A DNA stretch of 64,000 nucleotides, from contig NZ_OY729424.1 in assembly GCF_963422335.1 (NCBI RefSeq), positions 1,178,001-1,242,000 on the forward strand, given 5' to 3'. The notes under the pieces were generated by a model that ran no database searches, was not told the DNA's origin, and saw nothing but the letters and a program-made list of their open reading frames with translations. Position numbers and translations under genes: made by a program. The first letter of the stretch is position 1. Every line of letters starts with the position of its first letter. Positions 1 to 8,929 of the stretch are shown here, one piece after another. The DNA comes from an uncultured Roseateles sp. (GTDB taxonomy: Bacteria; Pseudomonadota; Gammaproteobacteria; Burkholderiales; Burkholderiaceae_C).

Positions 1-1548
1 CACCATGTCCAGCAGCTGCAGATCGTCCTCGCCCGGGAAGTCGTGGTTCAGTTCTTCGGTGAAGGCCTCGCCATAGCCCAGCGAACCGCGCGGGTTGATC
101 ATCAGCACCGCATAGCCGCGCGCCGCCCAGACCTGCGGCAGGATGGCGAAGTGCGGGCACCAGGCGAGATAGGGCCCGCCGTGCAGCCAGAGAATCATCG
201 GCAGCGGTTCGTCGGCCGGCACGCCGGCCGGGCGCACCATCCAGGCCTGCCATTGCTGGCCCGGCTTGCGCGTGGGCAGCCACAGTGCCTCGACCGGGGC
301 CACCGAGCGCTGGGCCAGCCAGGCGGACTCCTGCGTCAGCTCAGGCCCAGGCTGTCCGTCGGCCAGCAGGGTGGCCACCTCGTCGGTGCGCGTGGGGCTG
401 CCGCGCAGATAGGCGATGCGGCCATCCTGCGCCACCGAGAAGCCCTTGCCATACATCACATAGCCGGAGGCGGCCGAGCCGCCGATGTCGCGCGTCAGCT
501 CGGTCCATTCGCCGGCCAGCGTGACCCGCATCAGGCAGCCATCGCCGTGATGGGGCCTGAGCACCAGCAGGCCCGAGCTGTCGGGCAGCCATTCGATGTT
601 CTGGTGCACCTCGAAGTCGCCGGGGCAGGGCAGGGCGCGCGGCGTGCCGCCGGCGCGGGGCATCACATGCAGCACAAAGGTGTGGAAGGACTTGCGCTGG
701 TTGCGAAAGCCGACGAAGGCGATCCACTGGCCGTCCGGCGATACCACGGCGCGGCAGACGGCGCCGCCGAACTCGGTCAGCTGGCGCACTGCGCCGCTGG
801 CCACGTCGAACTCGAACACATCGGCGGCGATCGTGTCTTCCGGATTCAGCGGGCCGCTTCGTGGTGCGTTGCGCTGCATCGACATCACGATGTGCCGGCC
901 GTCCGGCGCCCAGGAGATGCGCCCGGCCAGCGCCATCTTGGTGACGTCCACCAGCGGGCCGCCGTGTTCGAACGGGCCATCGCTGAGCTGGCGAAGGGCG
1001 CCATCGGCCAGGCTCAGCAGAAAGATGTGGTGATGGCCCTCGGGCACCTCGCCGTCAATGCCCTCGACGCGGCGCACCAGCTTCTCGCTGTAGATGCCCG
1101 GCGCGGCCCACTGCTCGGTGCGCAGCCGCTCCCATTCGGGCGCTACGACTTCCACCGGCGCAGGCGGTACGCGCTTGACGAAGGCCAGCTGCGTGCCGTC
1201 GGGCGACCAGGCCAGTCCGCTGGGCGACTCTGACAGAGTAGCCACCACCTGGCGCTTGGCCGTGTCGCAAAACCAGCGCTCTATCAGATGGGCTGAGCCG
1301 GCCGAGCGCACGAAGGCGAAGCTCTGGCTGTCCGGCGCCCAGCGCGGCTGGCTGCCGCTGCCCAGCTCGTGGCGCGCGCCACTCGTCAGCTCGATCACGC
1401 ACAGCTCGTTGACCCAGCCGTCGGCGGGGATGTTGGCGCGGGTGCGCACATAGGCGATGTGGCGGCCGTCGGGCGAGATCTGGGGGTCGCCGGGCAGGGT
1501 CAGCGCGAGGTGGTCTTCGGCCAGCATGGCGGTCTTCTGGTCGCTCAT
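1..1548 (-). CDS. S9 family (prolyl oligopeptidase-like) peptidase, 3' end outside window
   Basis: This is the first 516 codons of a serine peptidase of the S9 acylaminoacyl-peptidase/prolyl oligopeptidase type; the frame is still open at base 1. The N-terminal two thirds show repeated WD40/TolB-like blades (SPDGRHIAYV, APDSQSFAFV, SPDGQWIAFV), the beta-propeller that gates the active site. The hydrolase domain starts near residue 450 with an HGGP oxyanion motif at about 456-459. The catalytic Ser, Asp and His would lie beyond the window. The ATG at 1548 overlaps the MFS transporter stop by 4 bases (ATGA), so the two are probably translationally coupled. Context with a TonB receptor and MFS carrier suggests it cleaves an imported peptide. 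Family is secure, substrate unknown. Confidence 0.9.
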   Translation of the reverse strand, partial: MSDQKTAMLAEDHLALTLPGDPQISPDGRHIAYVRTRANIPADGWVNELCVIELTSGARHELGSGSQPRWAPDSQSFAFVRSAGSAHLIERWFCDTAKRQVVATLSESPSGLAWSPDGTQLAFVKRVPPAPVEVVAPEWERLRTEQWAAPGIYSEKLVRRVEGIDGEVPEGHHHIFLLSLADGALRQLSDGPFEHGGPLVDVTKMALAGRISWAPDGRHIVMSMQRNAPRSGPLNPEDTIAADVFEFDVASGAVRQLTEFGGAVCRAVVSPDGQWIAFVGFRNQRKSFHTFVLHVMPRAGGTPRALPCPGDFEVHQNIEWLPDSSGLLVLRPHHGDGCLMRVTLAGEWTELTRDIGGSAASGYVMYGKGFSVAQDGRIAYLRGSPTRTDEVATLLADGQPGPELTQESAWLAQRSVAPVEALWLPTRKPGQQWQAWMVRPAGVPADEPLPMILWLHGGPYLAWCPHFAILPQVWAARGYAVLMINPRGSLGYGEAFTEELNHDFPGEDDLQLLDMV

Positions 1549-2855
1549 CGAGCGTCTCCTGGAATCAATTCTTGGATGGGGGGATGACGCATCACCTGGC
1601 GCGCGCCGCGCCAGGCCAGGGTCAGGTGCACGAACAGCATCACGCCGAACAGCTTGACGATCAGCATCGCGTACTTCAGCGATTCGTGGCCCAGGCTGGG
1701 CTGTAGCAGATCGCTGAACAGGCCGATCAGCAGCGGGCCGCCGCCGTCGCCGAGCAGGGTCAGGGCGAGCAGAAAGACCGAGGCGCCCAGCACCCGCAGC
1801 GAGCGCGGCACGGCGGTGTGCAGCATCGACAGCACCGGCCCGTTGGGCATGGCGCCGAACACGGTGGCCATCACATGGGCGGCGAAGGCGACCTTCAGGT
1901 TGGGCGCGAACAGCACGCCGAGGATGCAGGGAAAGGTCAGCAGGTAGGTGATCATGCAAAACGTCAGCAGCCTGTCCTGCCGGCCCGAGCCCAGCTTGTT
2001 GCCCAGCACGCCGCCCAGCAGCAGGCCCAGCAGGGCGCCGCCGGCATAGGCGCCGCCGAAGAAGGCAGCGGCCTCGTCGGGTGCCAGGCCGAACTGCCGG
2101 TTGTAGAAGCTGGGCATCCACTTGGCCAGGCCGGAGACCGCGAACGAGGCCCAGCAGAAGCCCAGCATGATGTGGACGAAGCTGCGCACGCGCCACAGCG
2201 CGCGCAGGCCCTCGGCCCAGTGCAGGCTGGCCGCAGGCTTCTCGTCTTCGGTGGCAGCGGCTTCGGCCGGCTGATCCGGTATCAACCAGCGCTGCAACAG
2301 CGCGCTGACGATGATGGCCGCCGCGAAGATCATGAAGGCGGCCCGCCAGCCGTGGTTGACGGCGATCCAGCCGCCAACGACCAGGGGCACGGTGCTGCCC
2401 AGAAAGTCGCCGGCCGTGTAGGTGGCCATCGCGCCGGCGCGGCGCTGCGGCGGATACAGCTCGCTGACCAGGGCCTGGCCCAGCGGCCAGGCGGCGGCCG
2501 GGCCGGTGCCGGCGACCAGGCGCACGCTGATCAGCTGCCACAGGCTGCTGCAGCCGGCCGTCAGCGCATTGGCCAGCCCGCAGACCAGCATGCACAGCGC
2601 CAGCACCTGCGAGGTGCCGTAGCGCGCCGCCCAGTGCGAGATCGGCAGGGCCAGCAGGGCCATCGACAGCACCGAGCCATAGCCGGTCAGCAGGCCCAGC
2701 TGGCTGTCGGAGAAACCGAACTCGGCCTTGATCAAGGGCAGCACGGCCGCGAGCAGCGTGCCGCCGGAGGCGGCCATCGCATTGATCACCGTCAGCAGGC
2801 CCAGGGCGACCAGCACCTGCACCCTGCTGCGTTGGCTGCCGGCTTCAGTAGTCAT
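1545..2855 (-). CDS. MFS transporter
   Basis: A 436-aa major facilitator superfamily carrier with about 12 hydrophobic helices and a central charged loop (residues about 200-220, rich in E, A and P). The first helix pair ends in a region resembling the MFS loop 2-3 signature, and an R-x-G-rich loop follows helix 4. Its start lies 11 bases inside the 3' end of the TonB-receptor gene and its end overlaps the S9 peptidase start, so the three form one operon. It most likely moves a small solute or peptide across the inner membrane, following outer-membrane uptake by the TonB receptor. Direction and substrate cannot be read from sequence. Confidence 0.9.
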   Translation of the reverse strand: MTTEAGSQRSRVQVLVALGLLTVINAMAASGGTLLAAVLPLIKAEFGFSDSQLGLLTGYGSVLSMALLALPISHWAARYGTSQVLALCMLVCGLANALTAGCSSLWQLISVRLVAGTGPAAAWPLGQALVSELYPPQRRAGAMATYTAGDFLGSTVPLVVGGWIAVNHGWRAAFMIFAAAIIVSALLQRWLIPDQPAEAAATEDEKPAASLHWAEGLRALWRVRSFVHIMLGFCWASFAVSGLAKWMPSFYNRQFGLAPDEAAAFFGGAYAGGALLGLLLGGVLGNKLGSGRQDRLLTFCMITYLLTFPCILGVLFAPNLKVAFAAHVMATVFGAMPNGPVLSMLHTAVPRSLRVLGASVFLLALTLLGDGGGPLLIGLFSDLLQPSLGHESLKYAMLIVKLFGVMLFVHLTLAWRGARQVMRHPPIQELIPGDAR

Positions 2856-5076
2856 AGCGCAGGCTCAGACCGACGGTGCGCGGGCGTATCGGGTACCACT
2901 GCTGGTAGTTGATCGCGCCCGGGTTCAGATAGGTCGAGTAGTTGACCATGGCCGAGGACTGGCCGCGCTTGTCGGCCAGGTTCTGCACCGAGGCCGTCAG
3001 CTCCCATTTGCTCCAGGCAAAGGCCAGGCGCAGATCGAAGGTGGTGTAGGCCGGCAGCTCCAGGTCGGCGTCCAGCTGGGCCTTGCGGGCGCCGACGTAC
3101 TGCAGCACGGTGCTGAAGCTGCCGCTGCTCTCCATCGGGCCGGCAAAGCGGTAGCTGGCGTCCACCGTGCCCTGGAAGCGGGCCACGCCGGCCAGGCGGG
3201 TGCCCGGGTCGATGTTGCGGCCATTGGCGGACACGAACGGGGCCTTGATCTTGGCATCGGTCAGCGCCACGGCGGCGTTGAGGTTGAAGGCCTGCACCGG
3301 GCGCCAGCCCAGGGTGGCCTCCAAGCCGTTGCTGCGCGCACCGGCCACATTGCTGACGATGACGAAGCCGTCGGCGTTGCTGCTCGAGACCTGGATGTCC
3401 TTCCAGTCGAGCGTGAAGGCGCTGAGGTCCAGCGACAGCGTGCGCGAGGGTTGCAGGCGCAGGCCGGCCTCGTAGTTCCACAGCGAGTCGGACTTGTAGG
3501 GCAGCGAGCCCACCGTGTTGATGCCGCCGAAGCGGTAGCCGCGCGAGGCGGTGGCATAGGCCGCGATCTCCGGCGTGAACTGGTAGCGGGTGCTGAGCTT
3601 GGGCGTGGTGCCCTTGTCGCTGTCCTTGAAGCTGGCGAAGGGGCCGCCGTAGTTGGAGCGCTCGAACTCGACCCGGGTCTTGAACCAGCGGGCGCCGGCG
3701 CCGACCGTCCACTGCGGTGTGACCTTCCAGTCCAGGTCGGCGAACAGCGAATTCTCGACCGCGTGGCCGCGGCGCAGGGTCTCGAAGTAGATGTCGTCTG
3801 GTGCGTTCTCGGGGTCGTTGGCGCCGGGCAGGGTGACCAACTGGGTGCGGAAGAAATTGGCCTTCTGGTGGAAGGCGCCGACCAGCCAGCTGAGGTCGCC
3901 GGCCGTCGCCGGGGCGATGCGGAACTCCTGGGTGAACGAGTTCGAGCGGCGGCGTTCGAAGTTCAGCGCGCGGTCCACCTGCGGATAGTTGACGCCGCCG
4001 TAGAGCGTGTAGTCGGGCACCAGGAAGTAGCTGATGTCGGCATCCTGGTCGCGTCGCTTGGTCTGGTAGCCGGTCAGCGAGGTCAGCTTGAAGCCGCCAA
4101 TGTCCCAGTTGGCCTGCACCGTGCCGAGGTCCACCTTGGAATCAATCCTCGCATCGCTGGGCGCGCTGACCGTCAGCCGGTCCGGGCTGGGCGATACGCC
4201 GCCGTCGCCGTCCTGCTGGCTGTGCTGGCGCATATAGGTCGCGGTGATGTCGAGGTTAGCCATCGGCTTCAGCGCCAGTATCAGGCGCGTAGCCTCGGCC
4301 TTGCCGGTGTTGATGTCCTTGCGGCCGGTCTTCAGATTGTCCACATAGCCGGGGTCCTTGCGCTCGGTGATGACGAAGCGCAGGCCCGCCACGCCGGCGG
4401 ACAGCGGAAAATTCGCCATCGCGTTGACGTTGTGGCCGTTGCCGCCGCCGGAGACGCTGGACACGCCGGTCAGCAGGCTGAATTGCGTCTGGCGCAGATC
4501 GGGCTTGGCGAACAGATAGCGCACCGCGCCGCCCAGCGACGACGAGCCGTACAGCGCGCCCTGCGGCCCGCGCAGCACCTCGACCCGCTCCAGGTCGAAC
4601 GGTGCCACATCGGGGCTGGAGATGTAGACGTAGGGGTCGGTGAACGGAATGTCCTCGATGTAGATGCCGGTCGGCGCCTGGCCGAAGATCACATTGTCCG
4701 AGGTGGTGTTGGTGCCTATGCCGCGGATGCTGTACAGCGCGCCGTCGGCATTGCCCTTGTTGAACTGCACGCCGGGGGCCAGCTTGAACACGTCTTCCGC
4801 GTCCACCGCGCCCAGCTGCTCCAGCTTGGCGCCGGACAGCGCCGTCACCGTGCCGGCCAGCTCGCTCTGCTTTTGCTTGCGCTTGGATGAGGTGATCTCC
4901 ACCACCGGCAGCTCCAGCGTGGCCGAGGCCTTGGAGGCGTCGTCGGGCGCGGTCTGGGCGGTCTGGGCCGAGGCCGGCAGGCCCGCTGCCATCAGGGCAG
5001 CCAGTGCAGCCAATGCCGCGGCGGTGGGTTTCAATCGATGCGGCGAACGGAAGAACGAATTGCTGATGAAGACCAT
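2845..5076 (-). CDS. TonB-dependent outer-membrane receptor
   Basis: A 743-aa TonB-dependent receptor. I chose the ATG at 5076 because it is preceded by a good ribosome-binding site (AAGGAG, about 6 bases upstream) and is followed by a signal peptide ending near ASAQT; a longer frame upstream lacks these. The plug domain is clear (VVEITSSKRKQ region, LAPGVQFNKG, SIRGIGTNT, LERVEVLRGPQGALYGSSSLGG), followed by a 22-strand-type barrel. It ends LSLRYDY, with the terminal aromatic residue used for barrel insertion. It is the first gene of the operon with the MFS carrier and S9 peptidase, divergent from a LuxR regulator. The plug resembles receptors annotated for complex organic ligands as well as siderophores; the ligand is unknown. 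Confidence 0.92.
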   Translation of the reverse strand: MVFISNSFFRSPHRLKPTAAALAALAALMAAGLPASAQTAQTAPDDASKASATLELPVVEITSSKRKQKQSELAGTVTALSGAKLEQLGAVDAEDVFKLAPGVQFNKGNADGALYSIRGIGTNTTSDNVIFGQAPTGIYIEDIPFTDPYVYISSPDVAPFDLERVEVLRGPQGALYGSSSLGGAVRYLFAKPDLRQTQFSLLTGVSSVSGGGNGHNVNAMANFPLSAGVAGLRFVITERKDPGYVDNLKTGRKDINTGKAEATRLILALKPMANLDITATYMRQHSQQDGDGGVSPSPDRLTVSAPSDARIDSKVDLGTVQANWDIGGFKLTSLTGYQTKRRDQDADISYFLVPDYTLYGGVNYPQVDRALNFERRRSNSFTQEFRIAPATAGDLSWLVGAFHQKANFFRTQLVTLPGANDPENAPDDIYFETLRRGHAVENSLFADLDWKVTPQWTVGAGARWFKTRVEFERSNYGGPFASFKDSDKGTTPKLSTRYQFTPEIAAYATASRGYRFGGINTVGSLPYKSDSLWNYEAGLRLQPSRTLSLDLSAFTLDWKDIQVSSSNADGFVIVSNVAGARSNGLEATLGWRPVQAFNLNAAVALTDAKIKAPFVSANGRNIDPGTRLAGVARFQGTVDASYRFAGPMESSGSFSTVLQYVGARKAQLDADLELPAYTTFDLRLAFAWSKWELTASVQNLADKRGQSSAMVNYSTYLNPGAINYQQWYPIRPRTVGLSLRYDY

Positions 5077-5249
5077 GGGTACTCCTTCGAAGAGGGCGGC
5101 TCGTTGGAACGCTGTCGCGACGGGCGGGGCCACATCGGTTGACCCGAGGTTAGAAGGGGGTGGGACGCCCGACAATATCCCGGGCGGAGTAGGTAGCGCT
5201 CCGGGGCAACGGCAACGGCTAAACTTTGCCGCATGAAAAGCAGCAGCCG

Positions 5250-6137
5250 ATGAAACCGCCGCGCCGACGCACCCGCTTTGCGCTGGCCCTGGATGCCGAC
5301 GGTGTCGAGCAGTTGGGCGCGATGTCGGGGGCCATCGGTTTGACCGGCTTCTACGATGCGGCCATCACCTTCATGCGCTCGCTGATCGATGCCGAGCTGG
5401 GGGTGGCTTTTCTGTACTCGCTGGACGAGCGGCCCAAATACCTGGCCGTGCAGGGCGCTGCGGCGCGCCAGCGTGGTGCGCGCGAGGTTGTCTATCTCGC
5501 CGGCCCCTACATCCTCGACCCGGTCTACCAGATGTTCCAGAACGGCAAGGCCGATGGCGCCTATGCGATGGCCGAGTACGTGCCCGACGACTTCTACGAC
5601 AGCGAGTTCTACGACTGCTTCTTCCGCAACACCAATCTGGTGGACACCTTAGACGTGCTGTGGCGCATAGACGCGCGCAGCTCCATCGCCCTGTGCCTGG
5701 GTCGCGAACACGGCACGCCGCCGTTCGAGGCGGGTGACCTGGCCCTGGTCCGGCATGCGCTGCCGCTGCTGTTCGCGGCCCTGCAGCGCCATCAGCAACT
5801 GGCCGTCCCGCCGCAGCGCGACGAGGACGACACGCTCGTCCACCGCAAGCTGCAAAGCACGATGGAGCACTTCGGCGCCTCCATGCTGACCAAGCGCGAG
5901 CGCGAGGTGATCTTCTACATGCTCAGCGGCTATTCGTCCGAGCAGACCGCCCAGCGCCTGAATACCGCCGAGGGCACGATACGCATCCACCGCAAGAACA
6001 TCCACCGCAAGCTGGAAACCAGCTCCCAGGCCGAACTGTTCTCGCTGTTCATCCAATGCATTCCCTTCGCCGACCCGGATACGCCCTGCGATCCGCTGGA
6101 GCGGTATCAGAGCGCGACGCCGGAACCCAAGCGCTGA
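5250..6137 (+). CDS. LuxR-family transcriptional regulator
   Basis: A 295-aa regulator with a LuxR/FixJ-type helix-turn-helix at residues about 213-275 (LTKREREVIFYMLSGYSSEQ, then EGTIRIHRKNIHRKL). The N-terminal 200 residues are a globular sensor-like domain rich in aromatic residues (YILDPVYQMF, DDFYDSEFYDCFF); there is no receiver domain. I chose the ATG at 5250. An in-frame TTG at 5226 is possible, while the ATG at 5233 is in another frame that stops at once. It is divergent from the TonB-MFS-S9 operon, with about 170 bases between starts, and so is the obvious candidate regulator of it. RidA follows 66 bases downstream. Confidence 0.85.
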   Translation: MKPPRRRTRFALALDADGVEQLGAMSGAIGLTGFYDAAITFMRSLIDAELGVAFLYSLDERPKYLAVQGAAARQRGAREVVYLAGPYILDPVYQMFQNGKADGAYAMAEYVPDDFYDSEFYDCFFRNTNLVDTLDVLWRIDARSSIALCLGREHGTPPFEAGDLALVRHALPLLFAALQRHQQLAVPPQRDEDDTLVHRKLQSTMEHFGASMLTKREREVIFYMLSGYSSEQTAQRLNTAEGTIRIHRKNIHRKLETSSQAELFSLFIQCIPFADPDTPCDPLERYQSATPEPKR

Positions 6138-6203
6138 GAACCCGGAGGCCGGCCCGATCACGACACCAGCCGGTCTGTTCACCCACGCACACGGAGAAGC
6201 AAA

Positions 6204-6584
6204 GTGGCTCGACAAATTGTGTTCACCGCCAATGCGGCAAAGCCGCCGCCGACGTACAGCCAGGCGGTCAAGGCCGCCGGCCTCGTGTTCGTCTCGGGCA
6301 CGGCGCCAACCGATCCGGCCACCGGTGCTTTCAAGGGCACGACGATTCAGGAGCAGACCTGGCAGTGCCTGACCAACATTCAAGCCATTCTCGAGGCGGC
6401 GGGCGGCTCGCTGGACAAGATCGTCAGTGTGACGGTCGTGCTGGCAGACGAGGATGACTTTGCCGGCATGAACGAGGAGTGGCTCAGGTGGTTCCCCTCC
6501 AATCCGCCTGCACGCCAAGGGGCCAAACTTCCCGCCCGCATCCCCGGCCTCAAGGTGTCGATTGCTGCCATCGCCGAGGCCTGA
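6204..6584 (+). CDS. RidA family (YjgF/YER057c/UK114) protein
   Basis: A 126-aa protein of the RidA family, which hydrolyses reactive enamine/imine intermediates or related substrates. The start is a GTG with a strong GGAG site 7 bases upstream (6193-6196). Family features seen are YSQAVKAAGLVFVSG near the N-terminus, the QCLTNIQAILEAAGGSLD helix, and a C-terminal PARQGAKLPARIPGLKVSIA segment carrying the arginine expected to bind the substrate carboxylate. It lies between the LuxR regulator and a GNAT-TetR fusion (21 bases to the next start), likely one transcript. It may detoxify an intermediate produced when the cluster's substrate is degraded; this is inference. Confidence 0.93.
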   Translation: MARQIVFTANAAKPPPTYSQAVKAAGLVFVSGTAPTDPATGAFKGTTIQEQTWQCLTNIQAILEAAGGSLDKIVSVTVVLADEDDFAGMNEEWLRWFPSNPPARQGAKLPARIPGLKVSIAAIAEA

Positions 6585-6605
6585 GGCCGCGGCCCTCGTA
6601 ACCTC

Positions 6606-7781
6606 ATGCCAACACCCGCCTTCATCCCGGCCGACCCCGTCGAGCACCGCGACGCGTTGCTGAGCCTCAACATCGAGTACATGACCTGGGTGTTCGGTCA
6701 GATCGAGCTTGCCTTCGACGTTGCCATGCTTGAGATCACGCGCATGTCGGTGCCCGACTACGCCGCCAGTGCCATCGACAAGGTCTGCGGCGAGCGCCCG
6801 CCGCAGGGCGTGTTCTATCTGATCGAGATGGACGGCCAGATCGCGGGCATGGGTGGCCTGCGCTTTGTGCGACGCGGCGTGGCCGAGGTCAAGCGCCTCT
6901 ACGTGCGCCCGGCCTGGCGCGGCAGGAATCTGGGCGAGTTGGCGCTGCGCAAGCTGCTGACGGACGCTGCCAGCTTCGGCTACCAAAGCGTCTGCCTGGA
7001 CTCGGCGCCCTTCATGACATCGGCCCACCGGCTGTACGAGGCCCAGGGATTCGTCGACTGCGCCGCCTACGAAGGCACCGAGGTTCCGTCTGAATTCCAC
7101 GCCCGTTGGCGCTTCATGCAGCGCCCGGTGATCTTGGTCACCCCGAGCCCGGCCGCCGACGAAGCGCCGGCCCAGGGCAGGCTCCGGGCCCGTCGCAGCG
7201 GGGTGGCTCGCAGTGAACGAAGGCAACAAATACTGCAGGCGGTGCGTCAGCTGCATGCCGAGGGCGGCAACGACAACGTGACCATGCGCACGGTGGCGCA
7301 ACGGGTGGGCATGCCCACCATGTCCGTCTACCGGTATTTCCCGAACAAGTCGGCCCTGCTCGAAAGCGTCTGGGCCGAGTTGCTCGAAGCGTCGCTGGGC
7401 CGAGTCAGGGCGCGGCGCCAGGCCTCGGACACCGCCCTGGAGCGCCTGCGCAGCCTGTACGAGGAGTACATCAGTTTCTGGCTGGAGCGTCCCGCGGACT
7501 TCAGGCTGGTGTTCGATACCGACAACAAGATACCGCCGGGTTCGGTGGCCGGTGGCGCCGCCACGGGATTCCGGCAGGAGTGCGAATCGCTGATCGACGC
7601 GTGTCTCGGTGCCGACGCCGGCTTGGCCCGGCGCATGCTGGCCTACGATCTGTGCCGGGCTAAGGTGATCGGCTTCTTGTTCACCGCCATCGGGCTCTCG
7701 ACCCGGCCGGCAACAGCCCTCCCGGCGCTGCTGGCCGCGACGCTGGACGACATCGAGCAGCAGTTGCGGCGGGCGGCCTGA
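6606..7781 (+). CDS. GNAT acetyltransferase-TetR regulator fusion
   Basis: One 391-aa frame holds two domains. Residues about 1-170 form a GNAT N-acetyltransferase fold, with a motif-A-like segment LYVRPAWRGRNLGELALRKL and the later AHRLYEAQGF signature. After a basic Pro/Ala/Arg linker, residues about 202-250 form a TetR helix-turn-helix (TMRTVAQRVGMPTMSVYRYF), followed by an all-helical ligand/dimer domain. No stop or frameshift separates them. An in-frame GTG at 7203 could start the TetR half alone but has no good ribosome site. The TetR half resembles the separate TetR gene at 8930-9592. This could be a regulator that acetylates its own ligand; the pairing is uncommon. Confidence 0.85.
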   Translation: MPTPAFIPADPVEHRDALLSLNIEYMTWVFGQIELAFDVAMLEITRMSVPDYAASAIDKVCGERPPQGVFYLIEMDGQIAGMGGLRFVRRGVAEVKRLYVRPAWRGRNLGELALRKLLTDAASFGYQSVCLDSAPFMTSAHRLYEAQGFVDCAAYEGTEVPSEFHARWRFMQRPVILVTPSPAADEAPAQGRLRARRSGVARSERRQQILQAVRQLHAEGGNDNVTMRTVAQRVGMPTMSVYRYFPNKSALLESVWAELLEASLGRVRARRQASDTALERLRSLYEEYISFWLERPADFRLVFDTDNKIPPGSVAGGAATGFRQECESLIDACLGADAGLARRMLAYDLCRAKVIGFLFTAIGLSTRPATALPALLAATLDDIEQQLRRAA

Positions 7782-7984
7782 CCGCTCAAACAGGGGGTGG
7801 CATCGACGGGATCCGCTATTGCGTCTGTGTACGCTAAAAAGTAGTATGGAAGTACCCCGCCCGGCGCATCGGCTCAGGTCCGTGCATACGCACCGGTTCA
7901 ACGGTGTGCCGTTTGAAGACCTTGGGGCCACACCTGCAATGCGGCCTCGCATGGGCTGGGCCGTCAGGCTCAGGCCTTGAGCCA

Positions 7985-8812
7985 ATGGCCAACACCGACC
8001 ACCACCGTCGCCTTGAAATGATTGTCCAGCACACCAGCAATATGGTGGTCGTGACCAATCGGCACCGCGAGATCGAATGGGTCAACCCCGCCTACACCCA
8101 GGTGACGGGCTGGACGCTGGACGAGATCAAGGGGCGCAACCCCCGCAGCTTTCTGCATGGCCCGCGCACCAGCCACAGGGCCGTCGCCAAGCTGGGCAAG
8201 CTGCTCCACCAGGGGCAGGCGGTGGCGGATGTCGAGATGCTCAACTACAAGAAGTCGGGCGATCCCTTCTGGGTGTCGATGAGCATCAGCCCGGTCCGGG
8301 ACGAGCAGGGCGTGATCACGGAATACATTGCCATCGAGTCGGACATCACCGAACGCAAGCGTCGTGAGATCGAGGCCGAACGCGCCGCCTCGCGCTGTGC
8401 CGCGGCCAGGCGCATCGCCAAGCTCGGCTATATGGAGCACGACCTGGGTACCGGCCAGGTGTATTGCTCGGCCGAGATTCTGGACATCATCGAGACCACC
8501 GCGGACGAAGTCGACCTCGGCTACGAAAGCCTGATGGACTGGACCCATCCCGACGATGCCGCCAGGGTCAGGCTCGACTACGAACAGGCCGTCAACAGCG
8601 CCGCGCCCTACGAGTCGGAGCACCGGGTGGTCAGCAAATCGGGCCGCGTCAAATGGGTCCACATGCTGGGCCGCTTCGAGGGCTGGGACGACGGCAGCAC
8701 CGCCCGGTGCTGCATGACGGTGCAGGAGATCACCCGGCGCAAGCACGGTGAACAGGCCGCACAGGGGTGCGAGATTGAGCATCACTGCACCAGGGCGAAG
8801 GCGGGCTCCTGA
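7985..8812 (+). CDS. Double-PAS-domain protein without an output domain
   Basis: A 275-aa soluble protein made of two PAS/PAC units. The first (residues about 5-115) has VTNRHREIEWVNPAYTQVTG and ends in a PAC motif ESDITERKRREIE. The second (about 130-250) ends EITRRKHGEQAAQ. The GRNPRSFLHGP segment looks like the flavin-binding LOV motif but lacks the cysteine, so it is not called LOV. No kinase, GGDEF, EAL or DNA-binding domain follows, and the gene stops 20 residues after the second PAC. I chose the ATG at 7985; a longer frame from 7904 exists. It may be a partner or decoy sensor, or the truncated front of a larger kinase or cyclase. Confidence 0.75.
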   Translation: MANTDHHRRLEMIVQHTSNMVVVTNRHREIEWVNPAYTQVTGWTLDEIKGRNPRSFLHGPRTSHRAVAKLGKLLHQGQAVADVEMLNYKKSGDPFWVSMSISPVRDEQGVITEYIAIESDITERKRREIEAERAASRCAAARRIAKLGYMEHDLGTGQVYCSAEILDIIETTADEVDLGYESLMDWTHPDDAARVRLDYEQAVNSAAPYESEHRVVSKSGRVKWVHMLGRFEGWDDGSTARCCMTVQEITRRKHGEQAAQGCEIEHHCTRAKAGS

Positions 8813-8929
8813 GCGGTTTTCGTGCACACTTGCGGCCTGTCGGCGGGCGCGGTGCTTGCTGCCATCTTTACTCGCCCAGCACATGCTCATGAACCATGGG
8901 CCTCACACAGGGCTCCGTGCCAACCCATC

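Noticed and set aside
43..1233. A 396-aa plus-strand frame at the window start
   Set aside because: Antisense to the S9 peptidase, which has propeller blades and HGGP.
5649..7985. A 778-aa minus-strand frame
   Set aside because: It lies opposite LuxR, RidA and the GNAT-TetR genes, all with clear family motifs.
8060..8200. A LOV blue-light domain in the double-PAS protein
   Set aside because: The motif has proline where the flavin-binding cysteine is required.
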